A stretch of 64,000 bases of DNA from Candida dubliniensis CD36 (taxonomy: Eukaryota; Ascomycota; Pichiomycetes; Serinales; Debaryomycetaceae), in NCBI RefSeq assembly GCF_000026945.1, contig NC_012863.1:1269501-1333500 (forward strand). The letters run 5' to 3'. How positions within the stretch are numbered: position 1 is the first letter of the stretch; each line of letters opens with the position of its first letter. The notes under the pieces are model-generated. The model worked only from the letters and a program-made list of their open reading frames with translations. It was not told the DNA's origin and did no database searches. The position numbers and the translations under genes are program-made. Shown piece after piece: positions 42,609 to 53,549 of this stretch.

Positions 42609-43448
42609 AGTTATGTAGAATAGCTATAAGACAATAACTTACTTTGAGGTTAACGATGATTGGAGAATTTCATCTTGAACTCACTCACCGACCAATTCAT
42701 GCTGCTCGACACCACCCAATTACTAGCCATTAACAACAACACAAACATGGTCAACCTTTCTTTCTTTTTTTTTTTTTTTCGGCTAGAGATTTAAATATGA
42801 ATAAACTACTGAGACTAACTCAAAATCATATCAATTTTATAATAAATTGATATATTCTAGAAACAATGAAATATAATAATTGTTTAACCATAGTTATATG
42901 TATAGTGTTGGAAAAACTAAGGATGATAAAACAAGCGTTAAAAGATGCCTAGTAAAACGATCCTCTAATTATTTTTGCATTTTCCTCTTTTTTTTTTAAA
43001 TTAATGCCAAGCCATTTTATTTTCTTACAGATAGGTATACTATTCTTACATACATACATTTATATTGTTGGACATTCAAAGGGTTATAATGTACGTATGT
43101 ATTAATTTAGTACAAGAAATGGTACAAAATCTTTTCAAGAGATGAATCAGCCAATTACATAATTGCAGTTCCAATACTATTACTAGCATTCTTTTTTCCT
43201 CATCGATCTTTTCTTGCCTTGGTTAGCTTTTTGTTTTTGTATCATAGACAACAGGATGAAACCTGATTTGCATCAACTCATCTCCCTCAATTGCCTTTCC
43301 CTTTTTTGATGAGGCAAGGTTTATAAATATTGATTGTAATTCCCTTATTGGTCTTTGTTTTCTGTTTTTTTTTTTTTTTTTTTTTTTTTTGCAACTAACT
43401 TGTTGATTTTCTTGGACAGTTTTCAACACCGCAAAGTTTCCTAAATCA

Positions 43449-45665
43449 ATGAAATTTTTTCAGTTAATAACTTTCTTGCTAACATTTGCTTTAATCGAGG
43501 CTTCGGGCAGTAAACCAAGAAAGTATTCCAAATTGGATACTGCCATGCAAGCATGTACTGTTTACATTGGTAAATATGGTACTGTGTGTGAAGCCGGTGC
43601 AAAAAAAAAGATCAATTGGAAGTGTTATTGTAATCAAGACCCTGGTTTCGGAACACTCTCAGATTGTTTTGTACGTGGTTATAATAATGATACCTCAATC
43701 ATTGAGAAGTTTGTCGACAAATGTAATATGACTGAAGCAAAATTTTATGAAAAGTACGACAGAATCCAGAAAGAGTTTAAAACCAATGGTACTCATTATG
43801 CCAATAAAACATCAAAGACAAAGACGAGTTCTTCGGCCAGCAAAACCCTGTCTACTAAAGCATCAGGCACTGCTAGTGTATCCTCCAGTAAAAGCTCAAG
43901 TGGACTGAGCACCAAGAAGGTTTCTCCAACACCATTATTGATCAACTACAAAACCTTTACGCCGTACAAAAATGCCTATGCAATGTCCTATAATAATTAT
44001 AATATTTCCATCTACTATGGTGCTGGTTTATTGGGGTACTGGGCTGGTATTTTTGTTATTGCCATATTAGCAAACTTGCTTAGGAAAATGTTTCCTCGTT
44101 TGACCAACTACTGTAATGGTGCCATTTCAAACACTTTTAGAAAATACATTTTGTTGCCAGCAACTTTTGGTAAAAAGAAAGCACAACCACATTCATTTGG
44201 TTTGGGCGGATTTTTTGATGGATTAGTCCCCACCCGAATGGAGTCGTTAATTATTGCTGTTTTTGTGTTATTAACTGGATTTTTGAGTGCATTACATATC
44301 CATCATGTTAATAATAATCCACAGTATACTACTAAAAACGCTGAATTGGGTCATTTGATTGCAGACAGAACCGGTATTTTATCAGCATTCTTAATTCCAT
44401 TAATGATCTTATTTGGAGGCCGTAACAACTTCTTGCAATGGTTGACGGGCTGGGATTTTGCCACTTTTATGATGTACCACAGATGGATTTCTCGTATTGA
44501 CGTTTTGTTAATCATTGTTCATGCGATCACATTCACCGTTTCTGATAAGGCAACTGATAAATATAATGCTCGTATGAAACGTGACTTTATGATTTGGGCA
44601 GTTGTTGCTACTATTTGTGCAGGTTTCATATTGTTTCAGGCAATGTTATTCTTCAGAAGACGATGCTACGAGGTTTTCTTCAGCATTCATATCATTTTAG
44701 TCGTTTTCTTTGTTGTTGGAGGGTTCCACCATTTAGATGACCAAGGCTATGGTGACTTTATGTGGGCTGCTATTGCTGTGTGGGCTTTCGATCGAGTTGT
44801 TCGTTTGGGCAGAATATTCTTTTTTGGTATTAGAAAGGCTACTGTTTCCATTAAAGGTGGAGAAACATTAAAGATAGAAGTCCCTAAACCAAAGTACTGG
44901 AAGTCCGTTGCCGGTGGACATGCATTCATTCAATTCTTAAGACCAACAGTATTCTTGCAAAGTCACCCATTCACTTTTACTACTACTGAATCGGAAGATA
45001 AAATTGTGTTTTATGCCAAAATTAAAAATGGTGTTACTAAGAGAATTTCCAAGTATTTGTCACGTTTGCCTGGTAACACCGCTACACTTAAGGTGTTGGT
45101 AGAAGGTCCATACGGTGAGGCAAGTGGAGCTGGGCGTAACTGTAAAAATGTCGTTTTCGTTGCTGGTGGTAACGGTATCCCAGGAATTTACTCCGAATGT
45201 GTTGATCTAGCCAAGAAATCAAAGAATCAATCCATCAAGTTGATTTGGATTATAAGACATTGGAAGTCATTGAGTTGGTTTACTAAAGAATTAGAGTATT
45301 TGCAAAAAACAAATGTTCAGACTACAGTCTATGTCACTCAGCCACAGGATTACAATGGCGTAAAGTCTTCCGAACAAGATTCGGGGTCTGAAAAGAAATC
45401 GGACGAAAAAGATTCAGTTGAATCATCTCAAAATTCCTTTGTTTCAAGAATTAAACAGGAATTGCCACATATTGAATTTATTGAAGGGCGCCCAAATATT
45501 GTTGAACAAATTGAACATGAAATCAAGGAAACAGATGGGCCAATTGGATTCGTTACATGTGGGCATCCTGCCATGGTTGACGAATTGAGATCTGCTGTAA
45601 CCAAGAATTTGAATGCATCGAAGCATAGAGTTGAATTTCATGAACAATTACAAACATGGGCTTGA
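43449..45665 (+). CDS. Ferric reductase, Cfl/Fre family (second of three, tandem copy 1)
   Basis: This 738-residue NADPH-dependent metalloreductase of the plasma membrane has a signal peptide (about 1-18), a Cys-rich N domain, a Ser/Thr/Lys-rich linker (about 125-160), and a membrane domain with IDVLLIIVHAITF and the MMYHRWISR segment. FAD binding is HPFTF at 506-510. NADPH binding includes GPYGEASGAG and VAGGNGIPG, and Cys704 lies in CGHPAMVDELR. Two CTG codons in the linker (near 43847 and 43904) fall among Ser residues, in keeping with CUG as Ser. It is closest to the next reductase 2.4 kb downstream. A conserved TTTTGCAACTA element is about 58 bp before the ATG in both. Which named CFL/FRE gene it is cannot be settled here. 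Confidence 0.93.
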   Translation: MKFFQLITFLLTFALIEASGSKPRKYSKLDTAMQACTVYIGKYGTVCEAGAKKKINWKCYCNQDPGFGTLSDCFVRGYNNDTSIIEKFVDKCNMTEAKFYEKYDRIQKEFKTNGTHYANKTSKTKTSSSASKTLSTKASGTASVSSSKSSSGLSTKKVSPTPLLINYKTFTPYKNAYAMSYNNYNISIYYGAGLLGYWAGIFVIAILANLLRKMFPRLTNYCNGAISNTFRKYILLPATFGKKKAQPHSFGLGGFFDGLVPTRMESLIIAVFVLLTGFLSALHIHHVNNNPQYTTKNAELGHLIADRTGILSAFLIPLMILFGGRNNFLQWLTGWDFATFMMYHRWISRIDVLLIIVHAITFTVSDKATDKYNARMKRDFMIWAVVATICAGFILFQAMLFFRRRCYEVFFSIHIILVVFFVVGGFHHLDDQGYGDFMWAAIAVWAFDRVVRLGRIFFFGIRKATVSIKGGETLKIEVPKPKYWKSVAGGHAFIQFLRPTVFLQSHPFTFTTTESEDKIVFYAKIKNGVTKRISKYLSRLPGNTATLKVLVEGPYGEASGAGRNCKNVVFVAGGNGIPGIYSECVDLAKKSKNQSIKLIWIIRHWKSLSWFTKELEYLQKTNVQTTVYVTQPQDYNGVKSSEQDSGSEKKSDEKDSVESSQNSFVSRIKQELPHIEFIEGRPNIVEQIEHEIKETDGPIGFVTCGHPAMVDELRSAVTKNLNASKHRVEFHEQLQTWA

Positions 45666-46069
45666 TTTATTAGATTTCGTAGTTTCATTTACATACTGTT
45701 TTCTTTAGTTTTGTTCTATTAATCATATTTGTTACACATTTTTTTCAAACGAAAGGCCTTCCAAAAAAAAAGTCGTTTCTTCGTATTATAGCTATTCTCA
45801 ATATATTCTGAAAACGGTCAATTTAACCAAGTTGTTGAGATTTCCTAGTAACATTGGATACACGACATGTGTTTTTTTATATTCATTCTTGAAAAATGTA
45901 CTGCTTTCACTCTTATGCCTATTGAGCACACTAAATATCTGGTCCATTTTACTATTTACATGTATGACAAAAATTAAATTATCTCTTAACTATGAATATT
46001 TTCTTAGATTTAATAGATAATGTTATTTTAGTTAACCTTACCCCAGCTTAGTCTAATAATCACACTCCA

Positions 46070-46104
<35 letters not shown>

Positions 46105-46882
46105 ACAACCGAGACACACCCTCGGCATTATCTAAGTGGGCTATTTCTTGTTTGTACCGAATTATTCACAAGTCGTCAAAAATTTTCACGGTACCTGCCA
46201 AGTCAAGTTTTCATGGTACTCAAACATATATCAAACCAAATACACATTGATAAAAGGTTGGATGTACTTGTCAGAAATTGTAAATCACATTCCCATTAAC
46301 AACTAAAGTGTGGTCTTTCTCTTTGTGCTTTAAAAAGTTAAATATCCAAGAGGATCATCTAATAGCTTTGTGTGGTTCTTAAAATAATCAAAATGTAACA
46401 TAAATTGAAGTAATAAATTCTCACCGATTCGCAAATACAATTGGTTTTTTATTCATTCACTTATTGGTCAGATTCCACATTGCAGATCTAGTTAATTTTC
46501 AGTACTTTTTTTTTGTTTCACTTTTTTCAACCCAACATTTTTGACAGATAATGTTTCCATGCTTATACCATTTGAGTTTCATAGCGGTAGGTAAAGAAAA
46601 AATTCACTAATTGAATAAACTCAGATAGTTTGTGGATGTCTAGCAATTGCTAGTGAATAGTTTTCAATTCTATTGAAATTAAACTCTAGGCACTGTAATC
46701 GAATTTGGTATAAAGCGAATAAATATCAATCAATCAATAACAACTTGACTTTATATCTGGTTGCATATCCAACATGTAATAAGCATTTAAGATCTGTGGT
46801 CAAATAATATTCTTGTGGGAGCATAGACTAGCATATAGCCAGTAATCATCAATCTATTTTAAGTTGAGGAAAACACGCCTTG

Positions 46883-47190
46883 ATGGTTTCTCCAAATGCA
46901 CAATTGCTGTCGTGCAAAAAAGAGAAAAAGAAAACTAAAGTATGTGAAACAAAACCAAAATTATCTATTCCATCGATTAATTGTGAAAGATTTAGTACAA
47001 ATCAAAATTTGTTGACTTTGAATACCATCAACCAACAAACAGACACGCTATTCAGATACTCATTTGTTCCTTGATTTGTTTTATTTTTATATTCTTAATT
47101 TACAATGTTTCAAGAAGACGGCAATTCTCCAACAATGAAGAACCTTTTGAAGATTTGACACTGAATATTACATCAATCATACCGAGATGA
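46883..47190 (+). pseudogene. Possible small gene remnant between the reductases
   Basis: An ATG at 46883 opens 63 codons (SPNAQLLSCKKEKKK and CETKPKLSIPSINCERFSTN) ending at 47074. Shortly after, in another frame, a stretch reads NVSRRRQFSNNEEPF then DLTLNITSIIPR before a stop. The two pieces look like fragments of one former gene, or a short genuine ORF plus chance. No family was recognised. Confidence 0.25.
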
Positions 47191-47214
47191 TATGCTCGTA
47201 ATACGAAGTGAACG

Positions 47215-47222
47215 CCAAGAAA
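47215..47222 (+). promoter_or_regulatory. CCAAGAAA, Rim101-type word, upstream of reductase 3
   Basis: CCAAGAAA lies 865 bp before the start at 48080, almost the same distance as the word upstream of the sister gene (848 bp). The matching placement makes retention from a duplicated promoter possible, but the flanking sequences do not align obviously. Confidence 0.25.
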
Positions 47223-48079
47223 TAACGGATAATAAGATTACCCATAGCAAGCTGTTTATGTCTATCAATATTATAATACTAATCTAAAAAAACTATTCAT
47301 GAGCAATTACATTCCTAATTGTTCAGGAACAAAATAAATAACCAACAAATCAAAACTGAATAAATACAAGATTTTCAAAATATTTTATCATATATTTGTT
47401 TGTCCCCGGTGATCGGTATCAAATTATATCGTTTGAATGCCGTCTGAAATAAATCTAAGCCTGCTTTTATTCACAAAGTGTTTGCTATCAAGACTTGTGG
47501 AACTTATCAACCCACCAAACAGCGAATAAAGCATATCCATAAAATGATAATAACAAGAGAACGTTCAATTTAGAATTCTTCACAGGACAATGTATTCTAA
47601 TGAATATTTTCTCAAGATACCCTTTAGAGTCTATTAATTTTAAACCAACTACTGCCAAGGAAAAAAAAAAAAAAGGCAGGAATAAATATTATTTTGTATT
47701 TTTGATGAAAATTATTATAAAACAACAGCACTGATGAAATAGATTAACCAATTACACAAGTCAGTTTAAAATCATTTTTTTTTTTTTTTTCACAAAATGG
47801 AAAACTTTTCATTTCCATAGTTTAGGCTTGATTCATCCCAAGTATCACACTCAATTGAAAGTATCGAAATCAATAATGCTATAAGATATATTTTATTTCA
47901 AAAATGCCTTGAAGTGGTATAAATGGTGGTCAATATTTCCTTCTATTTTCCTACTTGTTCAAAACCTTTCTTTTTTTTTTTTTTTGTTATTTATACAGGA
48001 AGTTCCTTTTTTCTTTTGCAACTAGATTACCGTTCACCGTGGGTCGCTTCTAACATATAATTACACCCCTTTGCAAGCA

Positions 48080-50353
48080 ATGAAGATTCATCAATTGATA
48101 GTGTTTTTGTTTGCATTCGTATTAATCGATGCAAGAACACCAAAGAGATATTCCCAATTGGATATCGTGATGCTGACTTGTACAACATTTATTGGGAAAT
48201 ATGGTACTGTTTGTACTTCAACTGGTAAAAGATCAACTAATTGGAATTGTTATTGTAAAACAGATGCTGGGTTTGGAACAATCTCAGATTGTTTGGTCCG
48301 TGGTTTCAATAACAACACGAATATTATTGGTAAATTCACCGAATCCTGTAATATGACAGAATCAAAATTTTATGCCAAATATGACAAGATTCAGACTGAA
48401 TTCAAAACTAATGGTACTGAATATGCTAACATGACTACCAAATCGTCTAGTGGTGGCAAGTCCTCAGCTTCTACTGGTGCAAGTAACTCCTCCAAGTCAA
48501 CAGATCTGCCCAATGTGTCCAAGTCATCCACAAATGCTCATAGCAGTAGTAGTAGCAGTAGCAGTTCTAAAAGTGGCAAAGGTAATAGTGATTCATCTAC
48601 AACAAAAACTTTAACTGCTCCATTGTTAATTGATTATAAAAAATTCACTCCTTACAAAGATGCTTACCAAATGTCTAATAATAACTTCAACCTTTCAATT
48701 TACTATGGTTCAGGATTGCTTGCTTATTGGGCAGGGATTCTAGCCATTGCAATTTTTATTAACATGATGAAAAAAATGTTCCCTAATTTAACAAATTATT
48801 TATCAGGCACAATTTCCAATGCATTAAGAAGACATCTTTTCTTGCCTGCCACTTTCCGCAAAAAGAAGGCACAAGAATTCTCTATTGGTGTTTTTGGATT
48901 TTTTGATGGTTTAATTCCAACTAGATTGGAATCTATAATTGTTGTAATTTTTATTTTCTTGAGTGGTCTTTTCAGTGCATTACATATTCATCATGTTAAG
49001 GATAATCCACAGTATGCTTCCAAAGATGCTGAATTAGGCCATTTGATTGCAGATAGAACCGGTATTTTAGGAACATTTTTGATTCCGTTGTTAATTCTAT
49101 TTGGAGGTCGTAATAACTTCTTGCAATGGTTGACGGGCTGGGATTTTGCCACGTTTATTATGTACCACAGATGGATTTCCCGTGTTGATGTTTTATTGAT
49201 TATTGTTCATGCTATTACATTTTCCATTTCCGATAAAGCAACTGGCAAGTACAACAACAGAATGAAACGTGATTTTATGATTTGGGGTACTGTTTCTACC
49301 ATATGTGGAGGATTTATTCTTTTCCAAGCCATGTTGTTTTTTAGAAGAAAATGTTATGAAGTTTTCTTTTTAATCCATATTGTTTTAGTTGTTTTCTTTG
49401 TTATTGGAGGATACTATCATTTGGAAAGTCAAGGATATGGAGATTTCATGTGGGCTGCTATTGCTGTATGGGCTTTCGATCGTGCTGTTCGATTAGGTAG
49501 AATTTTCTTTTTCGGTGCCAGAAAGGCAACCGTTTCTATCAAAGGTGATGACACTTTGAAAATCGAGGTTCCCAAACCAAAGTACTGGAAGTCGGTTGCT
49601 GGTGGGCATGCTTTTATTCATTTCTTGAGGCCAACCTTATTTTTACAAAGTCATCCGTTTACATTCACAACAACAGAGTCAAATGATAAAATAGTGTTGT
49701 ACGCTAAGATCAAAAATGGTATCACTAGTAATATTGCTAAATACTTGTCACCTTTACCTGGCAATACAGCCACAATTAGAGTTTTAGTGGAAGGTCCATA
49801 TGGTGAGGCAAGTGGAGCTGGGCGCAATTGTAAGAATGTCGTTTTAGTTGCTGGTGGTAATGGTATCCCAGGTATTTACTCCGAATGTGTCGATCTAGCC
49901 AAAAAGTCAAAAAATCAGTCTATCAAGTTGATTTGGATTATAAGACATTGGAAGTCATTGAGTTGGTTTACTGAAGAGTTGGAATATTTGAAAAAAACCA
50001 ATATACAAAGTACCATTTACGTTACTCAACCTCAAGATTGTACAGGTCTAGAATGTTTTGAACAGGATGTTAGTATTGAGAGAAAATCCGACGAAAAGGA
50101 CTCAGTGGAATCATCTCAGTATTCAATCATTTCAAATATTAAGCAGGAGTTATCTCATATTGACTTTATTGAAGGACGTCCAGATATATCAATGCAAGTT
50201 GAACAGGAGGTTAGACAAGCAGATGGTCCAATTGGATTTGTTACATGTGGACACCCCGTCATGGTTGACGAATTAAGATCTGCTGTAACCAAGAGCTTGA
50301 GTGCCTCAAAACATAGAGTCGAATACCATGAACAGTTACAGACTTGGGCATAA
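48080..50353 (+). CDS. Ferric reductase, Cfl/Fre family (third of three, tandem copy 2)
   Basis: This 757-residue metalloreductase is paralogous to the gene at 43449 and in the same orientation. It starts MKIHQLIVFLFAFVLIDAR, a signal peptide; the frame runs back to a TTG at 48071, but the ATG at 48080 is the natural start. The extracellular Cys-rich domain is followed by a Ser-rich linker (about 125-175) with a run of nine AGT/AGC Ser codons, then the membrane domain, HPFTF (525-529), GPYGEASGAG, VAGGNGIPG and Cys723 in CGHPVMVDELR. Several blocks are nearly identical in DNA to the sister gene while neighbouring blocks have diverged. It converges on CGT1. Confidence 0.93.
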   Translation: MKIHQLIVFLFAFVLIDARTPKRYSQLDIVMLTCTTFIGKYGTVCTSTGKRSTNWNCYCKTDAGFGTISDCLVRGFNNNTNIIGKFTESCNMTESKFYAKYDKIQTEFKTNGTEYANMTTKSSSGGKSSASTGASNSSKSTDLPNVSKSSTNAHSSSSSSSSSKSGKGNSDSSTTKTLTAPLLIDYKKFTPYKDAYQMSNNNFNLSIYYGSGLLAYWAGILAIAIFINMMKKMFPNLTNYLSGTISNALRRHLFLPATFRKKKAQEFSIGVFGFFDGLIPTRLESIIVVIFIFLSGLFSALHIHHVKDNPQYASKDAELGHLIADRTGILGTFLIPLLILFGGRNNFLQWLTGWDFATFIMYHRWISRVDVLLIIVHAITFSISDKATGKYNNRMKRDFMIWGTVSTICGGFILFQAMLFFRRKCYEVFFLIHIVLVVFFVIGGYYHLESQGYGDFMWAAIAVWAFDRAVRLGRIFFFGARKATVSIKGDDTLKIEVPKPKYWKSVAGGHAFIHFLRPTLFLQSHPFTFTTTESNDKIVLYAKIKNGITSNIAKYLSPLPGNTATIRVLVEGPYGEASGAGRNCKNVVLVAGGNGIPGIYSECVDLAKKSKNQSIKLIWIIRHWKSLSWFTEELEYLKKTNIQSTIYVTQPQDCTGLECFEQDVSIERKSDEKDSVESSQYSIISNIKQELSHIDFIEGRPDISMQVEQEVRQADGPIGFVTCGHPVMVDELRSAVTKSLSASKHRVEYHEQLQTWA

Positions 50354-50583
50354 TCATCTAATACTAAATTGGAAAGGAATCCAAATGCTCACTTTTTCTT
50401 TTTTTATTTTATTTTAGATTGCCTTTATATATTATTGATACTAGTAATACAAATTTATACACAACTTAAATTTCCTGTCATCTGTATTTATGTCGTCTTT
50501 CTTTTCTACAGAAGAAAAACAAAGAAAGAAAAAGTCAAATTCTTTAGTCTTATATTTGTCTTTTATTCATAAATAATTCCAAT

Positions 50584-51996
<1,413 letters not shown>

Positions 51997-52029
51997 TTAA
52001 ATATTATCTTTTTTGTTACTTTATCTTTT

Positions 52030-52110
52030 ATGGAGGGATGTTTACGTTTCCTGTTATTTTTTTTTTTTTTTTTTCAGGATTTTTTTTTTTTTTTTTTTTC
52101 CTTTTTGTTT
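52030..52110 (+). repeat. T-rich tracts in the CGT1/LEA1 divergent promoter
   Basis: Two T runs (about 17 and 20 bases) separated by a short CAGGA spacer occupy the 281-bp region between the divergent starts of CGT1 and LEA1. Poly(dA:dT) runs of this kind exclude nucleosomes in yeast promoters. Confidence 0.7.
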
Positions 52111-52229
52111 AGCTTTCATTGTTCTGTTCTATTTCTCAAAAGAAAATTTTCATTTTACAAGTCAAACTTTCTCATCCAGTATTGTTTCCATTTTAACACT
52201 ACACTACTAGTTACGTGAAAAATAATTTG

Positions 52230-52931
52230 ATGAGATTAACAGCCCAGGTAATAAATGAAGCACCCGAAATATTAAACCCAGAAGGGAAATTGACTTTGTT
52301 GCTACGAGATCTTCAAATCACAGAACTAGAGAATCTTGCAATCACACAAAACAAGTATCAAGTTCTAGATTTATCTAATAATGATTTGATTAGTCTAGGT
52401 AATATACCTAAAAGCTTCAATAATCTAGAATGTTTATTGTTGTCCAATAATAACATTTCATATATCGATGATGATAGCTTCCCCCTGGAAAATCACATAA
52501 CGTCGATATCATTGTTTAACAACAACATTTATAAGTTTCAGAAAAGCTTCAAAGATAAATTTACCAGACTTGAGACATTAGTTCTTTTAGGGAATCCCAT
52601 AACAGAAATAGAAAATTATAGACATTTTATAATATGGCTAATACCTAACTTGAAAGTTTTGGATTTCAAAAAAGTGAAACAGGCTGAAAGAAATACAAGT
52701 GAGAGCATGTTTGGTACAAATCATGATGAATTCAACACTTTGGCTCAACTGATGTTTAGCAATGAAAATGAAAACATAAAATTAGATGGAAAATCAGATA
52801 GACAGGTCAAGAATTTTGTTAAAAAGTTGAGTGACGAAGAAAGGCAACAATTGTTGAAAAAATTAGAGACAGCTACCAGTATTGAAGAGATTGAAAGAAT
52901 TGAAAATGATTTAAAAGAAGGTATGGTTTGA
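52230..52931 (+). CDS. LEA1: U2 snRNP protein A' (Lea1)
   Basis: This leucine-rich-repeat protein binds U2 snRNA stem-loop IV together with Msl1/U2B''. The 233-residue protein starts MRLTAQVINEAPEILNPEGK, close to the family start VKLTAELI. It contains about five LRRs (YQVLDLSNNDLISLGNI, LECLLLSNNNISYIDD and so on) and the cap LVLLGNPITEIENYRHFIIWLIPNLKVLD, and then a charged C-terminal helix. The frame extends to a GTG at 52215; the ATG at 52230 is the plausible start. Length matches yeast Lea1 (238). Confidence 0.92.
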   Translation: MRLTAQVINEAPEILNPEGKLTLLLRDLQITELENLAITQNKYQVLDLSNNDLISLGNIPKSFNNLECLLLSNNNISYIDDDSFPLENHITSISLFNNNIYKFQKSFKDKFTRLETLVLLGNPITEIENYRHFIIWLIPNLKVLDFKKVKQAERNTSESMFGTNHDEFNTLAQLMFSNENENIKLDGKSDRQVKNFVKKLSDEERQQLLKKLETATSIEEIERIENDLKEGMV

Positions 52932-53549
52932 AATGAGATGCTACAACATTGGTAGTTGATTTCTACACACGAATCATTTCCCCTACATAAGGAACATCGC
53001 TCTATGGCACTCACATTTATCCCATCAATAGTATTACTATCTTAACTTGTATACTCCTAGAATTATTCAGTGTTACATTGTTAGAGTTCTTTCTTTCTTT
53101 CTTTCTTTCTTTTTTTTTTTTTTTTTTTCTTTTTTGGTTGGTTTTAGTTGTATTGAGACTAATCACCTTTATTATGAAAGTCTAAAAAATTTTCTGCCTC
53201 TATTTGTTGTTATTGTTGTTGTCTACTATAATATGCCTTGCTCTCTCTCTCTCATTCTCTCCCAATTCTAGTAACATATTTTTTTTTTTTGATTTTTCCA
53301 ACTCTCCAAATTATCTTCTTGTTTTTTTTTTTTCTCTATATTAGAATAGTTCAACAAGAATTAAAGATACAAAGCACTTAGATTCAGTGCAAATAGTCTG
53401 TTAAGTTTATAAGTTTATTGGCCAATTGCCATCGTTTCTGTTTTTTTCTTTCTTTTTTGGGGGAAGGGGAATTTGTCTTACTTACTATTCCCCATTCTTG
53501 CACCTTACACACTGGCTGCATAAATTTTCATACATAGATATTGGCAACC
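52932..53549. other. Intergenic region LEA1-SNT2
   Basis: No gene is seen. Simple sequences dominate: TTTC repeats then about 18 T at 53090-53128, a CT repeat near 53240-53252, and T-tracts near 53280-53290 and 53321-53331. It acts as the SNT2 promoter. Confidence 0.6.

Larger units (their letters stand above)
40333..43448. other. 3.1-kb region upstream of the second ferric reductase
   Basis: No intact gene is present. The region has an A-tract at 40436-40450, a C-run at 40509-40518, T-tracts near 42264-42276 and 42766-42779, and a run of about 25 T at 43366-43390 just before the reductase start. Fragments that read like protein occur at 41.3-42.1 kb. CCAAGAAA words are at 42601-42608 and, inverted, 43408-43415. 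Confidence 0.5.
45666..48079. other. 2.4-kb spacer between the tandem reductases
   Basis: No intact gene. The spacer holds a run of about 30 A at 46071-46101, a possible gene relic at 46.88-47.19 kb, an A-tract at 47659-47674, and T-tracts at 47776-47790 and 47970-47985 close to the next reductase. CCAAGAAA is at 47215-47222. Confidence 0.5.
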
